A stretch of 64,000 bases of DNA from Streptomyces sp. NBC_00457 (GTDB taxonomy: Bacteria; Actinomycetota; Actinomycetes; Streptomycetales; Streptomycetaceae). The position numbers and the translations under genes are program-made. Every line of letters begins with the position of its first letter. Position 1 is the stretch's first letter. Location: contig NZ_CP107905.1 in NCBI RefSeq assembly GCF_036014015.1, positions 9,052,001 to 9,116,000 of the forward strand. The letters are read 5' to 3'. The notes beneath the pieces were generated by a model. The model did not search any database, was not told where the DNA came from, and worked only from the letters and a program-made list of their open reading frames with translations. Of this stretch, positions 1-8,920 are shown one piece after another.

Positions 1-205
1 GCTCCAGGACGTCGAACTCCCGCCAGCCGAGGCCGTGCAGCCGGTTCATGTCCTCGACGAACCACCCGTGGTCCCCGGGCTCGGCCACTGACGCCGTGGG
101 AACGAACACGACGTTCGCCGATCCGAACGGCTTTCCCAGCATGTCCCGCAGCGCATCCCGCAGTGTCTCGTTGCGCAGGCCACTCGCCGTCAACAGAAAG
201 TCCAT
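1..205 (-). CDS. Peptidase E family protein (3' part cut by window edge)
   Basis: This is the N-terminal 68 residues of a PepE-like (class I glutamine amidotransferase-like fold, S51) serine peptidase, a family that cleaves Asp-Xaa dipeptides in the cytoplasm. The visible start MDFLLTASGLRNETLRDALR followed by FVPTASVAEPG is typical of the family, in which a beta strand is followed by a helix and then the VPTA strand. The nucleophile Ser motif lies outside the window, so activity cannot be judged. The ATG at 203-205 is chosen because the family normally starts within a few residues of this strand. The gene is divergent from sbcD, with about 290 bp between them. Confidence 0.75.
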   Translation of the reverse strand, partial: MDFLLTASGLRNETLRDALRDMLGKPFGSANVVFVPTASVAEPGDHGWFVEDMNRLHGLGWREFDVLE

Positions 206-474
206 CGGGCGAGCCAAGCACGGCTGACGGGCACGCGCAACGAACCCCGGATCCACCCATGCCGTACCTGCCCGACGCGCTGTGCGACATCGAGTTCGCC
301 ATCGCCGCCTTCTGTCACGCAACTATCCAGATAACTGCGGACATTTGCGGTCATCTGATGCCAGATGCCGGTGGCAGACTGAGGTCTGTGATGGATCAGG
401 TGCCGGCAGGCGTTAGCGTGGTCGGTGCTTACGGCGAGGGCCGTGCTGGGTTCCGGGGCGGAGTAGGGGGAGAC
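206..474. other. Intergenic region between pepE-like gene and sbcD
   Basis: This is about 270 bp between two divergent genes and is less G+C rich than the neighbouring coding DNA, for example around 310-350. I see no convincing gene: a 111-codon frame here has no family resemblance. It presumably carries the promoters for both genes, but no clear -35/-10 pair stands out. Confidence 0.4.
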
Positions 475-498
475 ATGCAGGTCGGAGCGGCGTCTTGA
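475..498 (+). other. Possible 7-codon leader ORF coupled to sbcD
   Basis: An ATG at 475, preceded by a strong Shine-Dalgarno run (GGGGGAG at 466-472), opens a frame MQVGAAS that stops at TGA 496-498. That stop overlaps the TTG start of sbcD (495-497) in a TTGA arrangement. Such a layout would let terminating ribosomes restart on the weak TTG. Translation of the leader is inference. Confidence 0.35.
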
Positions 499-1658
499 GA
501 ATTCTGCACACTTCCGACTGGCACCTGGGCCGGGCGTTCCACCGCGTGAACATGCTCGACGCCCAGGCCGAGTTCATCGCCCACCTCGGCACGACCGTGC
601 GTGAGCGCGAGGTGGACGCGGTGGTCGTGTCGGGAGACGTGTACGACCGGGCGGTCCCGCCGCTCGCCGCGGTCGAGCTGTTCGACGACGCCCTGCACCG
701 GCTCGCCGACCTCCGTGTGCCGACGGTGATGATCTCCGGGAACCATGACTCGGGGCGCCGGCTCGGCGTCGGCGCCGGGCTCATGGAGCACGCGGGCATC
801 TTCCTGTGCACCGATGCCTCGTCGGCCGGAACGCCGGTGATCCTGGCGGACGACCACGGCGACGTGGCGTTCTACGGCCTGCCCTACCTCGAACCTGCCC
901 TGGTCAAGGGCGAGTTCAAGGTGGAGAAGCCGGGACACGAGGCCGTCCTGGCCGCCGCCATGGACCGGGTCCGCGCCGACCTCGCCGCACATGCCCCCGG
1001 CACCCGCTCCGTCGTCCTCGCGCACGCCTTCGTCACCGGCGGTGAGGCCAGCGACAGCGAACGGGACATCACGGTCGGCGGGGTGGCCTCGGTTCCCGCC
1101 GGGGTGTTCGACGGCGTCGACTATGTGGCGCTCGGGCATCTGCACGGCTGCCAGACCATCACCGAGCGCGTGCGCTACTCCGGTTCCCCGCTGCCGTACT
1201 CCTTCTCGGAGACCGCCCATCGCAAGAGCATGTGGCTCGTCGACCTGGCCGCCGACGGGTCGGTGACCGCCGAGCGCGTCGACTGCCCGGTGCCCCGTGC
1301 GCTGGCCCGGATCCGCGGCACCCTGGAGGAACTGCTCGCCGACCCCGACCTGGCCCGGCACGAGGAGGCGTGGGTCGAGGCCACGCTCACCGACCCGGTC
1401 CGCCCGGCCGACCCGATGGCCCGGCTCACCGAGCGCTTCCCGCACACGCTGAGCCTGGTTTTCGACCCCGAGCGGGCGCCGGAGGACCCGGACGTGTCGT
1501 ATGCGAGGCGGCTCGCCGGACGCAGCGACCAGCAGATCGCCGAGGACTTCGTGGCCCATGTGCGCGGTGCCGGGCCCGATGAGCACGAGCGGACCGTGCT
1601 GCGGGACGCGTTCGACGCGGTGCGCGCGGACGGGGCTGCCCGGGAGGTGGCGCGATGA
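495..1658 (+). CDS. sbcD: Exonuclease SbcD, Mre11-like nuclease subunit
   Basis: This 387-residue calcineurin-like metallophosphoesterase is the nuclease half of the SbcCD (Mre11-Rad50) complex, which opens DNA hairpins and protein-blocked ends. Metal-ligand motifs are visible in order: DWH near residue 8, GDVYDR, GNHDSGRR, AHAF and GHLHG. The TTG at 495 is chosen because it gives the family N-terminus MRILHTSDWHLG and has GGAG seven bases upstream. A short leader ORF ends on this start. The stop overlaps the ATG of sbcC (ATGA), so the two are translated together. A C-terminal tail of about 90 residues follows the catalytic domain, as in other actinobacterial SbcD proteins. Confidence 0.95.
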   Translation: MRILHTSDWHLGRAFHRVNMLDAQAEFIAHLGTTVREREVDAVVVSGDVYDRAVPPLAAVELFDDALHRLADLRVPTVMISGNHDSGRRLGVGAGLMEHAGIFLCTDASSAGTPVILADDHGDVAFYGLPYLEPALVKGEFKVEKPGHEAVLAAAMDRVRADLAAHAPGTRSVVLAHAFVTGGEASDSERDITVGGVASVPAGVFDGVDYVALGHLHGCQTITERVRYSGSPLPYSFSETAHRKSMWLVDLAADGSVTAERVDCPVPRALARIRGTLEELLADPDLARHEEAWVEATLTDPVRPADPMARLTERFPHTLSLVFDPERAPEDPDVSYARRLAGRSDQQIAEDFVAHVRGAGPDEHERTVLRDAFDAVRADGAAREVAR

Positions 1659-4639
1659 GGCTGCACCGGCTGGACATGACCGCCTTCGGGCCCTTCGGCG
1701 GGTCCCAGTCCGTCGACTTCGACGAGTTGTCGGCGGCCGGCCTCTTCCTGCTGCACGGACCGACCGGCGCCGGAAAGACCTCGGTCCTGGACGCCGTGTG
1801 TTACGCGCTGTACGGCTCGGTGCCCGGTGCCCGCCAGGGCGGTTCGCTGCGCAGCGACCACTCGGCGGCCGGTACCCGTACCGAGGTGACCCTCGAACTC
1901 ACCGTCGCCGGGCGCCGGTTGGAGCTGACCCGGCAGCCGGCCTGGGAGCGGCCGAAGAAGCGCGGTGCGGGGACGACGCTCGACAAAGCCCAGAGCTGGT
2001 TGCGCGAGTACGACGCCGCCACCGGCGCCTGGAAGGGCCTCAGCCGCTCCCACCAGGAGATCGGCGAGGAGATCACCCAACTCCTCGGCATGAGCCGTGA
2101 GCAGTTCTGCCAGGTCGTGCTGTTGCCGCAGGGCGACTTCGCACGGTTCCTGCGCGCGGACGCCGAGGCACGCGGCAGACTGCTGGGCCGTCTCTTCGAG
2201 ACGCACCGCTTCGCGGAGGTCGAGAAGAGCCTGGCCGAGCGCCGGCGCGTCACCGAGGCCAGGGTGCGCGACCAGGACACCGCTCTGCTGGCCGACGCGC
2301 ACCGTATGCAGCAGGCGGCGGGCGACGCCATGGACCTGGCGGAGCTGGCGCCCGGCGACCCCGGACTGGCCGACGCCGTCATGAGCGCCGCCGCCGTCGC
2401 CCGCAGCACCGCCCGCGAACAGCTGACGATCGCCCACTGCCGCCTGACGGCCGCCGAGTCCGGGCAGGCCGCGGCCGACCGCGCCCTGGACGACGTACGC
2501 GAACTGGCGCGGCTGCAACAGCGGTTCGCCCAGGCACGCGAGCGTGCGGCGCTGATGGAGGAGCGCGTCGACGCCTACCGGGAGGCGCAGGCGCGCATGG
2601 AGCGGGCCCGCAAGGCGGAGGTGGTGGCGCCCGCGCTGGAGCTGCGGGAGGCCGCCGACGCCGAACACCGGCGCGCGGCGGCGGCGCAACAGCGCGCGCG
2701 TGCACTGCTGCCGGAGGCCTTCGCCGACTCCGGAGCGGGCGGACTCGCCGCCGCCGCACGCCGGGCCGCCGAAGAGCTGGGCGGCCTGGAATCGGCCCGC
2801 CGCGCCGAACACCGGCTGACCGAACTCGTCGCCGAGCGCGCTCACTTGGACCGTCAGGAGCGCGCCGACGAGGACGTCCTCCAGGACGCGGAGGCCTGGC
2901 TCGCCGAGTGGGAGGCGACCCGCGCCGCGCTCCAGGCCCGCATCGACACCGCCCAGCAGGCCGCGACCCGGGCCGAGCAGCTCGCCGTACAGCGCGAACC
3001 CGCCCAGCGGCGGCTCGGGGCGGCCCGGCAGCGGGACCAGTTCGCGGGCGACACCGAAGCCGCACAGCAGCAGGCGCTCGCCTCGGCCGAGCGTGCGGTC
3101 GACGCCCGCGCCCACTGGCTGGACCTCAAGGAACAGCGCCTGAACGGCATCGCCGCCGAACTCGCCGCGCACCTCACCGACGGCGAGCCCTGCGCCGTCT
3201 GCGGAGCCACCGAACACCCCGCTCCCGCACGGAAGATCGCCGGGCACGTCGACCGGGAGGCGGAGGAACGCGCACTCGCCGCCTACCAGCGCGCCGACGA
3301 ACAGCGCGCCGAGGACGAGCGGCGCCTGGGCCTCGTACGGGAAGCCCTGGCCGCCGCCACCGCGGAGGCCGGAGACGCGTCCACGGACCAACTCGCCCGA
3401 GAGGCAGAGGAGTTGGAGCGGCTGTACGAGCAGGCGCGCCGCGACGCCTCCGGGCTGCACTCCGGGCAGGAGGAGCTGCGCCGGGCCGAGCAGGAGCACG
3501 AGCGGCGCACCGCCGTACGGCAGGAGGCAGCCGTACGAGCTGCCTCGCGGGTGGGGCAACGTGAGCGCCTGGAGCTGGAGAAGGCCGCGCTGGAGGAGGA
3601 GTTGGCGCAGGCCCGGGGCGCCTCGGCGAGCGTGGCCGCGCGGTCGGCGCAGCTGGAGCAGCAGGTCGCCCTGCTCTCCGACGCCGCCGACGCCGCCCGG
3701 ATCGCCGACGAGAGCGCCGAGCGGCTCAAGGCCGCGGACGGCCGGCTAGCCGAGTCCGCCTTCCGCGCCGGGTTCGACACCCCGCAGGCCGCGGCGTCCG
3801 CCCTGCTCGACGACGCGGCCCACCGCGAGCTGCAACGGCGGCTGGACGCCTGGCAGTCCGAGGAGGCCGCCGTCCGCGCGGTCCTCGCCGAGGCCGACAC
3901 CGCTGCCGCAGCACAGCAGCCGCCCGCCGACCTCGAAGCCGCCGAGCGGGCCGCGTTCGCCGCGGCCCAGTGGCTGCGCGACGCCGCGTCCGCCCGCGAC
4001 GCGGCGGCCCGGCGCTGCGCCGAACTCGACCGGCTCTCCGCGCGAGCGGCGGAGGGCGTACGACGGCTGGCGCCGCTGCGCGAGGAGTACGACCGGGTGG
4101 CCCGCCTCGCCGGACTCAGCGCGGGCACCTCGGCGGACAACGAACGCAGGATGCGCCTGGAGTCGTATGTGCTGGCCGCCCGCCTGGAACAGGTGGCCGC
4201 CGCCGCGACCGTACGGCTGCGGCGCATGTCCTCCGGCCGCTACACCCTCGTCCACTCAGACGACCGCGCCGGCCGCGGACGCAGCGGCCTCGGGCTGCAT
4301 GTCGTCGACGCCTGGACCGGGCGCGAGCGGGACACGGCGACCCTCTCGGGCGGCGAGACGTTCTTCGCCTCGCTGGCTCTCGCCCTCGGCCTCGCGGACG
4401 TCGTCACGGACGAGGCGGGCGGCGTCCGGCTGGACACCCTCTTCATCGACGAGGGCTTCGGCAGCCTCGACGAGCAGACCCTCGACGAGGTACTCGACGT
4501 CCTCGACTCACTCCGTGAACGCGACCGCAGTGTGGGCATCGTCAGCCACGTCCCCGACCTGCGCAGACGTATTCACGCGCAGCTGGAGGTCGTCAAGGGC
4601 AGAGCGGGCTCCGAACTCCGGCAGCGGGGCGTCGGCTGA
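1655..4639 (+). CDS. sbcC: Exonuclease SbcC, Rad50-like SMC ATPase
   Basis: This 994-residue protein is the ATPase/coiled-coil partner of SbcD. The Walker A motif GPTGAGKT lies at residues 35-42. Long Ala/Glu/Arg-rich coiled-coil arms flank a zinc-hook motif CAVC (Cys513 and Cys516), and the C-terminal lobe has the ABC signature LSGGETFF and Walker B LFIDEGFGSLDE. ATP binding at the joined lobes is known to control nuclease access to DNA ends. The start overlaps the sbcD stop by four bases, which indicates an operon. The length is usual for the family. The next gene converges, with its stop at 4641, so only one base separates the two stops. Confidence 0.96.
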   Translation: MRLHRLDMTAFGPFGGSQSVDFDELSAAGLFLLHGPTGAGKTSVLDAVCYALYGSVPGARQGGSLRSDHSAAGTRTEVTLELTVAGRRLELTRQPAWERPKKRGAGTTLDKAQSWLREYDAATGAWKGLSRSHQEIGEEITQLLGMSREQFCQVVLLPQGDFARFLRADAEARGRLLGRLFETHRFAEVEKSLAERRRVTEARVRDQDTALLADAHRMQQAAGDAMDLAELAPGDPGLADAVMSAAAVARSTAREQLTIAHCRLTAAESGQAAADRALDDVRELARLQQRFAQARERAALMEERVDAYREAQARMERARKAEVVAPALELREAADAEHRRAAAAQQRARALLPEAFADSGAGGLAAAARRAAEELGGLESARRAEHRLTELVAERAHLDRQERADEDVLQDAEAWLAEWEATRAALQARIDTAQQAATRAEQLAVQREPAQRRLGAARQRDQFAGDTEAAQQQALASAERAVDARAHWLDLKEQRLNGIAAELAAHLTDGEPCAVCGATEHPAPARKIAGHVDREAEERALAAYQRADEQRAEDERRLGLVREALAAATAEAGDASTDQLAREAEELERLYEQARRDASGLHSGQEELRRAEQEHERRTAVRQEAAVRAASRVGQRERLELEKAALEEELAQARGASASVAARSAQLEQQVALLSDAADAARIADESAERLKAADGRLAESAFRAGFDTPQAAASALLDDAAHRELQRRLDAWQSEEAAVRAVLAEADTAAAAQQPPADLEAAERAAFAAAQWLRDAASARDAAARRCAELDRLSARAAEGVRRLAPLREEYDRVARLAGLSAGTSADNERRMRLESYVLAARLEQVAAAATVRLRRMSSGRYTLVHSDDRAGRGRSGLGLHVVDAWTGRERDTATLSGGETFFASLALALGLADVVTDEAGGVRLDTLFIDEGFGSLDEQTLDEVLDVLDSLRERDRSVGIVSHVPDLRRRIHAQLEVVKGRAGSELRQRGVG

Positions 4640-4640
4640 G

Positions 4641-5087
4641 TCAGCGGCCGAGCGGGCGCCGGGGCAGGGGTGATGAGTACACGACGCTCGTGGTGACCGA
4701 ACCCAGGGCGCCGATCTTCCCGGAGACCTCCTCCAGGTGGCGCATCGAGCGGGCGGTGACCTTGATGACGAAGCAGTCGTCGCCCGTGACGTGGTGGGCC
4801 TCCAGGATTTCGGGGGTCGCGGCGACGAGGTCGTGGAACGGCTTGTAGTTGCCGGTCGGGTAGCGCAGCCGGACGAACGCCAGGATCGGCAGCCCGAGCC
4901 GTTCCGGGTCGACGACCGCCGCATAGCCCTGGATGACGCCCGCCTCCTCCAGCCGCCGCACCCGTTCGGTGACCGCGCTCGGCGACATGGAGACGGCACG
5001 GGCCAGCTCGGCGAAGCTGGCCCGGCCCTCCCGCTGGAGGACGTCGAGGATGCGCCAGTCGGTGGCGTCCGGCGAATACGTGGTCAT
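4641..5087 (-). CDS. Lrp/AsnC family transcriptional regulator
   Basis: This 148-residue protein has an N-terminal AsnC-type helix-turn-helix (residues about 18-45, with MSPSAVTERVRRLEEAGVI) and a C-terminal RAM ligand-binding domain (TGDDCFVIKVTARS). The family forms octamers that respond to amino acids. The start is the ATG at 5085-5087, because the upstream extension of the frame has no similarity to the family. The gene is divergent from the rhodanese gene at 5182 across 94 bp that contain a 9-bp inverted repeat, so autoregulation and control of the neighbour are likely but inferred. Confidence 0.88.
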   Translation of the reverse strand: MTTYSPDATDWRILDVLQREGRASFAELARAVSMSPSAVTERVRRLEEAGVIQGYAAVVDPERLGLPILAFVRLRYPTGNYKPFHDLVAATPEILEAHHVTGDDCFVIKVTARSMRHLEEVSGKIGALGSVTTSVVYSSPLPRRPLGR

Positions 5088-5107
5088 GGGCGATGAGTAG
5101 CAGGGGA

Positions 5108-5139
5108 ATCCCCGGCCGATCAAGGGGAGTGCCGGGGAT
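5108..5139. promoter_or_regulatory. Inverted repeat between divergent lrp-like and rhodanese genes
   Basis: ATCCCCGGC (5108-5116) is matched by GCCGGGGAT (5131-5139) with a 14-bp spacer. The position between two divergent starts fits an Lrp-type operator. A short transcript hairpin is the alternative. Confidence 0.45.
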
Positions 5140-5168
5140 CGCCACTTCAGAGCGCGGCTCGACGACCG

Positions 5169-5174
5169 TAGGTT
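5169..5174 (+). promoter_or_regulatory. Putative -10 element for a leaderless rhodanese transcript
   Basis: TAGGTT ends seven bases before the ATG at 5182, which would place +1 at or next to the start codon. No Shine-Dalgarno precedes the ATG. The -35 region is weak, so this rests on position and the -10 match. Confidence 0.4.
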
Positions 5175-5181
5175 TTCGTCC

Positions 5182-5658
5182 ATGACGACCACCACCGTGA
5201 ACCCCGTCCTCCGCGTCGCCCCCGCCACCCCGGCCGAGGCCGCCGCCCACTTCCGCGCGAGCCTCGTCTTCCACGCCGACGTCTCCGACGTGGCCGCCGC
5301 GCTGGCGGCCGACGGCGACCCGGGCTTCATCGTGCTGGATTCCCGTTCCACCGAGTCCTGGGACCAGGGCCATATCCCGGGCGCCGTCCACCTCCCGACC
5401 GCGCTCATCCCGGAACAGGCCGGGCAACTCCTCGACAAGTCCGTGCCGGTCGTGACGTACTGCTGGGGCCCTGGCTGCAACGGCGCGACCCGGGCCGCCC
5501 TCGCCCTCGCCGAACTCGGCTACTCGGTCAAGGAGATGCTCGGAGGCTTCGAGTACTGGGTGCGCGAGGGCTTCGAGTTCGAGACCTGGCACGGCCGCGA
5601 ACGCCGCTCCGCCGACCCTCTGACGGCGCCCATGGACGCGGAGGACTGCGGCTGTTGA
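5182..5658 (+). CDS. Rhodanese-like domain protein
   Basis: This is a 158-residue single-domain rhodanese-fold protein; the family moves sulfane sulfur or senses thiols in the cytoplasm. The strand-turn FIVLDSRSTESWDQGHIPGAVHLP is the CH2A-type N-terminal motif. The active loop reads YC-WGPG-CNGATR (Cys94 and Cys98 before Arg), longer than the usual CxxGxR and with two candidate catalytic cysteines. A C-terminal Cys-x-Cys (residues near 156) adds possible redox or metal ligands. The gene is divergent from an Lrp-type regulator, a pairing suggesting amino-acid or sulfur-linked control. The ATG at 5182 is likely leaderless. Confidence 0.88.
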   Translation: MTTTTVNPVLRVAPATPAEAAAHFRASLVFHADVSDVAAALAADGDPGFIVLDSRSTESWDQGHIPGAVHLPTALIPEQAGQLLDKSVPVVTYCWGPGCNGATRAALALAELGYSVKEMLGGFEYWVREGFEFETWHGRERRSADPLTAPMDAEDCGC

Positions 5659-5690
5659 AACCACCGTGACGTGCGAGGCCCGTGTGCGTG

Positions 5691-5696
5691 TAGGTT
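5691..5696 (+). promoter_or_regulatory. Putative -10 element for the Imm21-like gene
   Basis: TAGGTT occurs eight bases before the ATG at 5705, in the same context (GTAGGTTT) as before the upstream rhodanese gene. A possible -35, GTGACG, lies at 5666-5671 with a 19-bp spacer. It suggests a second near-leaderless transcript. Confidence 0.35.
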
Positions 5697-5704
5697 TCTG
5701 CGCC

Positions 5705-6220
5705 ATGGTGCGATACGCGGAAACGGGCGTCGTGGAGTGGGTCGAGTCGGGCGGCGGGCCGCTCATAGCGGTGCCGGAGACGGTGCTGCCGTTCTGGGCG
5801 GGCGCCGACGGCGACGAGACCGCCTCGGACTACGACCGGGCCTGCGAGGTCGACGGCTTCGTCGGGCTGCTCCCGGTCGGGGACTCCGCGGCCCTGGTCC
5901 TGGGCGACGAGCCGGCCTTGACCACCTTCCTGCCGGCCCACGACACCTTCGTACGGTGGTGCGCGGCCGACTCCGAGGCGGAACTGCTGGCCCATGTGCC
6001 CGAGGCTCTCGCCACCGCGGTCTGGGCGGACGAGGTGCGCTGGCATGTGCCCGGGCCGGTGCTGCTGTTCGACTCGGCCTGGCCCGGAGGGGATTGTGAG
6101 CGGGCCGGCCACCTGCGGATCGCCCTGGAGCCGGGGCCGTACGCGGTCCGGGCGGCGCAGGTGCAGCCCGGGCCGGAGACCTGGCTGGGGCTGGTGCAGT
6201 TGCGGAGGCTGGGGGACTGA
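5705..6220 (+). CDS. Imm21 family immunity-like protein
   Basis: This 171-residue acidic protein resembles the Imm21 family predicted by comparative genomics to neutralise polymorphic toxins. The signs are the opening WVESGGGPLIAVPE, an acidic DYDRACEVDGFVG segment, and a C-terminal strand region. No toxin gene is next to it, and in Streptomyces such genes are often solitary, so an immunity role is not shown here. The start is the ATG at 5705; the 13 codons before it look like promoter DNA. It lies 46 bp after the rhodanese gene. The family call is from memory of the motif pattern. Confidence 0.65.
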   Translation: MVRYAETGVVEWVESGGGPLIAVPETVLPFWAGADGDETASDYDRACEVDGFVGLLPVGDSAALVLGDEPALTTFLPAHDTFVRWCAADSEAELLAHVPEALATAVWADEVRWHVPGPVLLFDSAWPGGDCERAGHLRIALEPGPYAVRAAQVQPGPETWLGLVQLRRLGD

Positions 6221-6347
6221 CCTTCGGGTCGGGTGGCTCACCTGGCCTGAGGTCGGGGTGGCTCGCCTGGGAAAACGGATGCGCCCGCCCACCCTCACCG
6301 GAGAAATCGGATGCGCCCCGCGTACCCGTTCCCCATCATGGTCGACC

Positions 6348-7181
6348 ATGCCCCGATTCCCGCACCCCGCCCCCGAAGCCCTGCGCCGTGACCCTCTGCC
6401 CCTGCGTGGCCGCACCGCTCTCGTGACCGGTGCCAGCCGGCGCGGCGGTATCGGTCATGCGGTGGCCCGGCGGCTCGCCGCGTACGGCGCGAGTGTCTAT
6501 CTGCATCACCATGTGCCGCACGACGCCGCCATGCCTTGGGGAGCCGACCGCCCCGAGGACGTGACGGCGTCCGTGCGTGCGGCACTCGGCGATCCCGGCG
6601 CCCGTGTCGTCGCCGGTCCCGGCGACCTCTCCGACCCGGCGGCACCCGCGCACCTGATCGCCACAGCCACCTCGGCGCTCGGCGGCCGGCTCGACATCCT
6701 CGTCGCCAACCATGCCCTCAGCGGCTCCGACGGAACGCTCGACGAGATCGACGCGGCGATGCTCGACGCGCACTGGGCGGTCGACACCCGCTCGGTACTG
6801 CTGCTGATCCAGGCCTATGCCCGGCAACCGGAGCGGCCTCGTGGCGGACGCGTGATCATGATGACTTCCGGCCAGGACATCGCGGGCGGCATGCCCGGCG
6901 AGATCGCCTACGCCCTCCAGAAGGGCGCCCTCGCCTCCATCACCCGCTCGCTGTCGACCACGCTCGCCGAGCAGGCGATCACGGTGAACACCGTCAACCC
7001 CGGCCCCGTCGACACGGACTACCTGACCGGCGAGGCCTACGAGGCCGTCGCCGCCCTCTTCCCCGCCGGCCGGTGGGGCATGCCCGACGACCCCGCCCGT
7101 CTCATCGCCTGGCTGGCGACGGACGAGGCGGAGTGGGTCACAGGTCAGGTCATCGACTCGGAGGGCGGGTTCCGGCGCTGA
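6348..7181 (+). CDS. SDR family NAD(P)-dependent oxidoreductase
   Basis: This 277-residue short-chain dehydrogenase/reductase has the nucleotide-binding motif TGASRRGGIGHA near residue 27, the NHALSG strand in the NNAG position, a Ser in MMTSGQ, the catalytic YALQK (Tyr-x3-Lys), and a C-terminal WVTGQVIDSEGGFRR typical of classical SDRs. The motif TGASRRGGIG is longer than the usual TGxxxGIG and is seen in actinobacterial FabG-like proteins. The substrate is unknown. The ATG at 6348 follows a long upstream frame that lacks family similarity. The gene converges with the DUF885 gene (14 bp between stops). Confidence 0.87.
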   Translation: MPRFPHPAPEALRRDPLPLRGRTALVTGASRRGGIGHAVARRLAAYGASVYLHHHVPHDAAMPWGADRPEDVTASVRAALGDPGARVVAGPGDLSDPAAPAHLIATATSALGGRLDILVANHALSGSDGTLDEIDAAMLDAHWAVDTRSVLLLIQAYARQPERPRGGRVIMMTSGQDIAGGMPGEIAYALQKGALASITRSLSTTLAEQAITVNTVNPGPVDTDYLTGEAYEAVAALFPAGRWGMPDDPARLIAWLATDEAEWVTGQVIDSEGGFRR

Positions 7182-7196
7182 TCACCAGGTGGACGG

Positions 7197-8888
7197 TCAG
7201 AGCGCGGACAGCTCGTCCACCAGGTCGTCCAGCCCCAGCGAGCCCTGTGAGAGAGCCGCCATGTGCCAGGCCTTGGGATCGAAGGCGTCGCCGAGCCGTT
7301 TGCGGGCGTTCTCCCGGCCCAGCAGCCAGGCCCGCTCGCCGAGCTTGTAGCCGATGGCCTGGCCCGGCATGGACAGGTAGCGGGTCAGCTCGCTCTCCAC
7401 GAAGTCCCCGGGGCGGCTGCTGTGGGAGCCGAAGAACTCCTGTGCCAGCTCAGGCGTCCAGCGCTCCCCGGGGTGGAAGGGGGAGTCGTCCGGGATCATC
7501 AGCTCCAGGTGCATGCCGATGTCGATGATCACGCGCACCGCGCGCATCATCTGCGCGTCCAGATACCCGAGCCGGCGCTCGGCGTCCGTCAGGAAGCCCA
7601 GCTCGTCCATCAGCCGCTCGGCGTACAGCGCCCAGCCCTCGGCGTTGGCGCTCACCATGCCGACGCTCGCCTGGTAGCGGGAGAGGTTCTGCGCCACGTG
7701 CTTCCACTGGGCCAGCTGGAGGTGGTGACCGGGCACGCCCTCGTGGTACCAGGTCGACACCAGGTCGTAGACCGGGAAGCGGTCTTTGCCCATCGTCGGC
7801 AGCCAGGTGCAGCCGGGGCGCGAGAAGTCGTCCGACGGCGGCGTGTAGTACGGCGCCGCGGCGCTGCCCGGAGGGGCGATGCGCGACTCCACCCGCCGCA
7901 CCCGCTCGGCCAGGTCGAAGTGGGTCCCGTCGAGCGCGTCGATCGCCTCGTCCATCAGGGACTGCAGCCAGCGCTGCACCTCGTCGACGCCCTCGATGTG
8001 CGTGCCGTGCTCGTCCAGGTGCGCCAGCGCCACCCACGGCGTGGCCGCACCCGGCAGGATCTTGTCGGCCTCGGTCTTCATCTCGCCGAGGAGGCGGTGG
8101 TACTCGGCCCAGCCGTACGCGTACGCCTCGTCCAGGTCGAGGTCGGTGCCGTTGAAGTAGCGGACCCAGCGGGCGTACCGCTCGCGGCCCACGACGTCCG
8201 GCGCGCCCTCGATCGCCGGTGCGTACACGTCCCGCATCCAGTCGCGCAGCGTCACGATGGCCGCGGTGGCCGAGCTGGCCGCCGCGTCCAGCTCGGAGCG
8301 CAGCGCCTCGGGACCGGCCGCCGCGAACTGCTCGAACCAGCCGTGGCCCTGACCGTCCGTGTCGGCCCACTCGCCGAGCTGCTCGACGAAGGTGGCGGTG
8401 GCGCGCGGACTGGCGTACAGCTTCCGCTCCAGGCCGAGCGCCAGGGACTCCCGGTAGCCCTCCAGCGCGGCGGGGACGGCGCGCAGCCGCTCGGCGATCG
8501 CCGCCCAGTCCTCCTCCGTCTGCATCGGCGTCACGGTGAACACCTGGCGCACCGCGTGCGCGACGGAGCTCAGGTTGCTGACGGAACGCAGGCTCTCCTC
8601 GGCCTCGTGCACGCCGAGTTCGGCGCTGAGCCGCTCGCGCAGCAGGCGCGCGCACCGGCGCTCGATGTCACTGTCCGCGCCGGGCAGGCGCTCCGACTCG
8701 TCCAGCCGGGCCAGCGTGCGGCGTGCCAGCTCGGCGAGCGCCTCCTGGCCGGCGGGCGAGGTGTCGGGCAGCCTGCTCGAACTCTCCTTCACGCCGAGGA
8801 AGGTGCCGGTGATCGGGTCGAGGGCGATGAGCTCGTCGACGTAGGCGTCGGCGACCTCGCGGGGCAGCGGGCTCTTGGTCTCTGACAT
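7197..8888 (-). CDS. DUF885 domain protein, probable metallopeptidase
   Basis: This 563-residue cytoplasmic protein belongs to the DUF885 family, which is related to zinc peptidases. The diagnostic motif HEGVPGHHLQ lies near residue 380 and matches the family's expected metal-binding HExxxGHH. Strong conserved tracts surround it (STWYHEGVPGHH, ERLMDELGFL, GYLDAQMMRAVRVIIDIGMH). There is no signal peptide. The ATG at 8888 (MSETKSPLP) is chosen over an upstream in-frame start because the extension is G+C-rich leader without similarity. The natural substrate is unknown; a role in peptide turnover is inference from the family. Confidence 0.85.
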   Translation of the reverse strand: MSETKSPLPREVADAYVDELIALDPITGTFLGVKESSSRLPDTSPAGQEALAELARRTLARLDESERLPGADSDIERRCARLLRERLSAELGVHEAEESLRSVSNLSSVAHAVRQVFTVTPMQTEEDWAAIAERLRAVPAALEGYRESLALGLERKLYASPRATATFVEQLGEWADTDGQGHGWFEQFAAAGPEALRSELDAAASSATAAIVTLRDWMRDVYAPAIEGAPDVVGRERYARWVRYFNGTDLDLDEAYAYGWAEYHRLLGEMKTEADKILPGAATPWVALAHLDEHGTHIEGVDEVQRWLQSLMDEAIDALDGTHFDLAERVRRVESRIAPPGSAAAPYYTPPSDDFSRPGCTWLPTMGKDRFPVYDLVSTWYHEGVPGHHLQLAQWKHVAQNLSRYQASVGMVSANAEGWALYAERLMDELGFLTDAERRLGYLDAQMMRAVRVIIDIGMHLELMIPDDSPFHPGERWTPELAQEFFGSHSSRPGDFVESELTRYLSMPGQAIGYKLGERAWLLGRENARKRLGDAFDPKAWHMAALSQGSLGLDDLVDELSAL

Positions 8889-8920
8889 GCGGACATCCTC
8901 GTACGAGGGGACGCCGCGCG

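Noticed and set aside
163..498. 111-codon frame before sbcD
   Set aside because: It has no family similarity and runs into the sbcD start; only its last seven codons are noted as a possible leader.
1175..3559. 794-codon open frame on the minus strand
   Set aside because: It lies antisense to sbcD/sbcC, which have strong family motifs; long antisense frames are expected in DNA with G/C-rich third codon positions.
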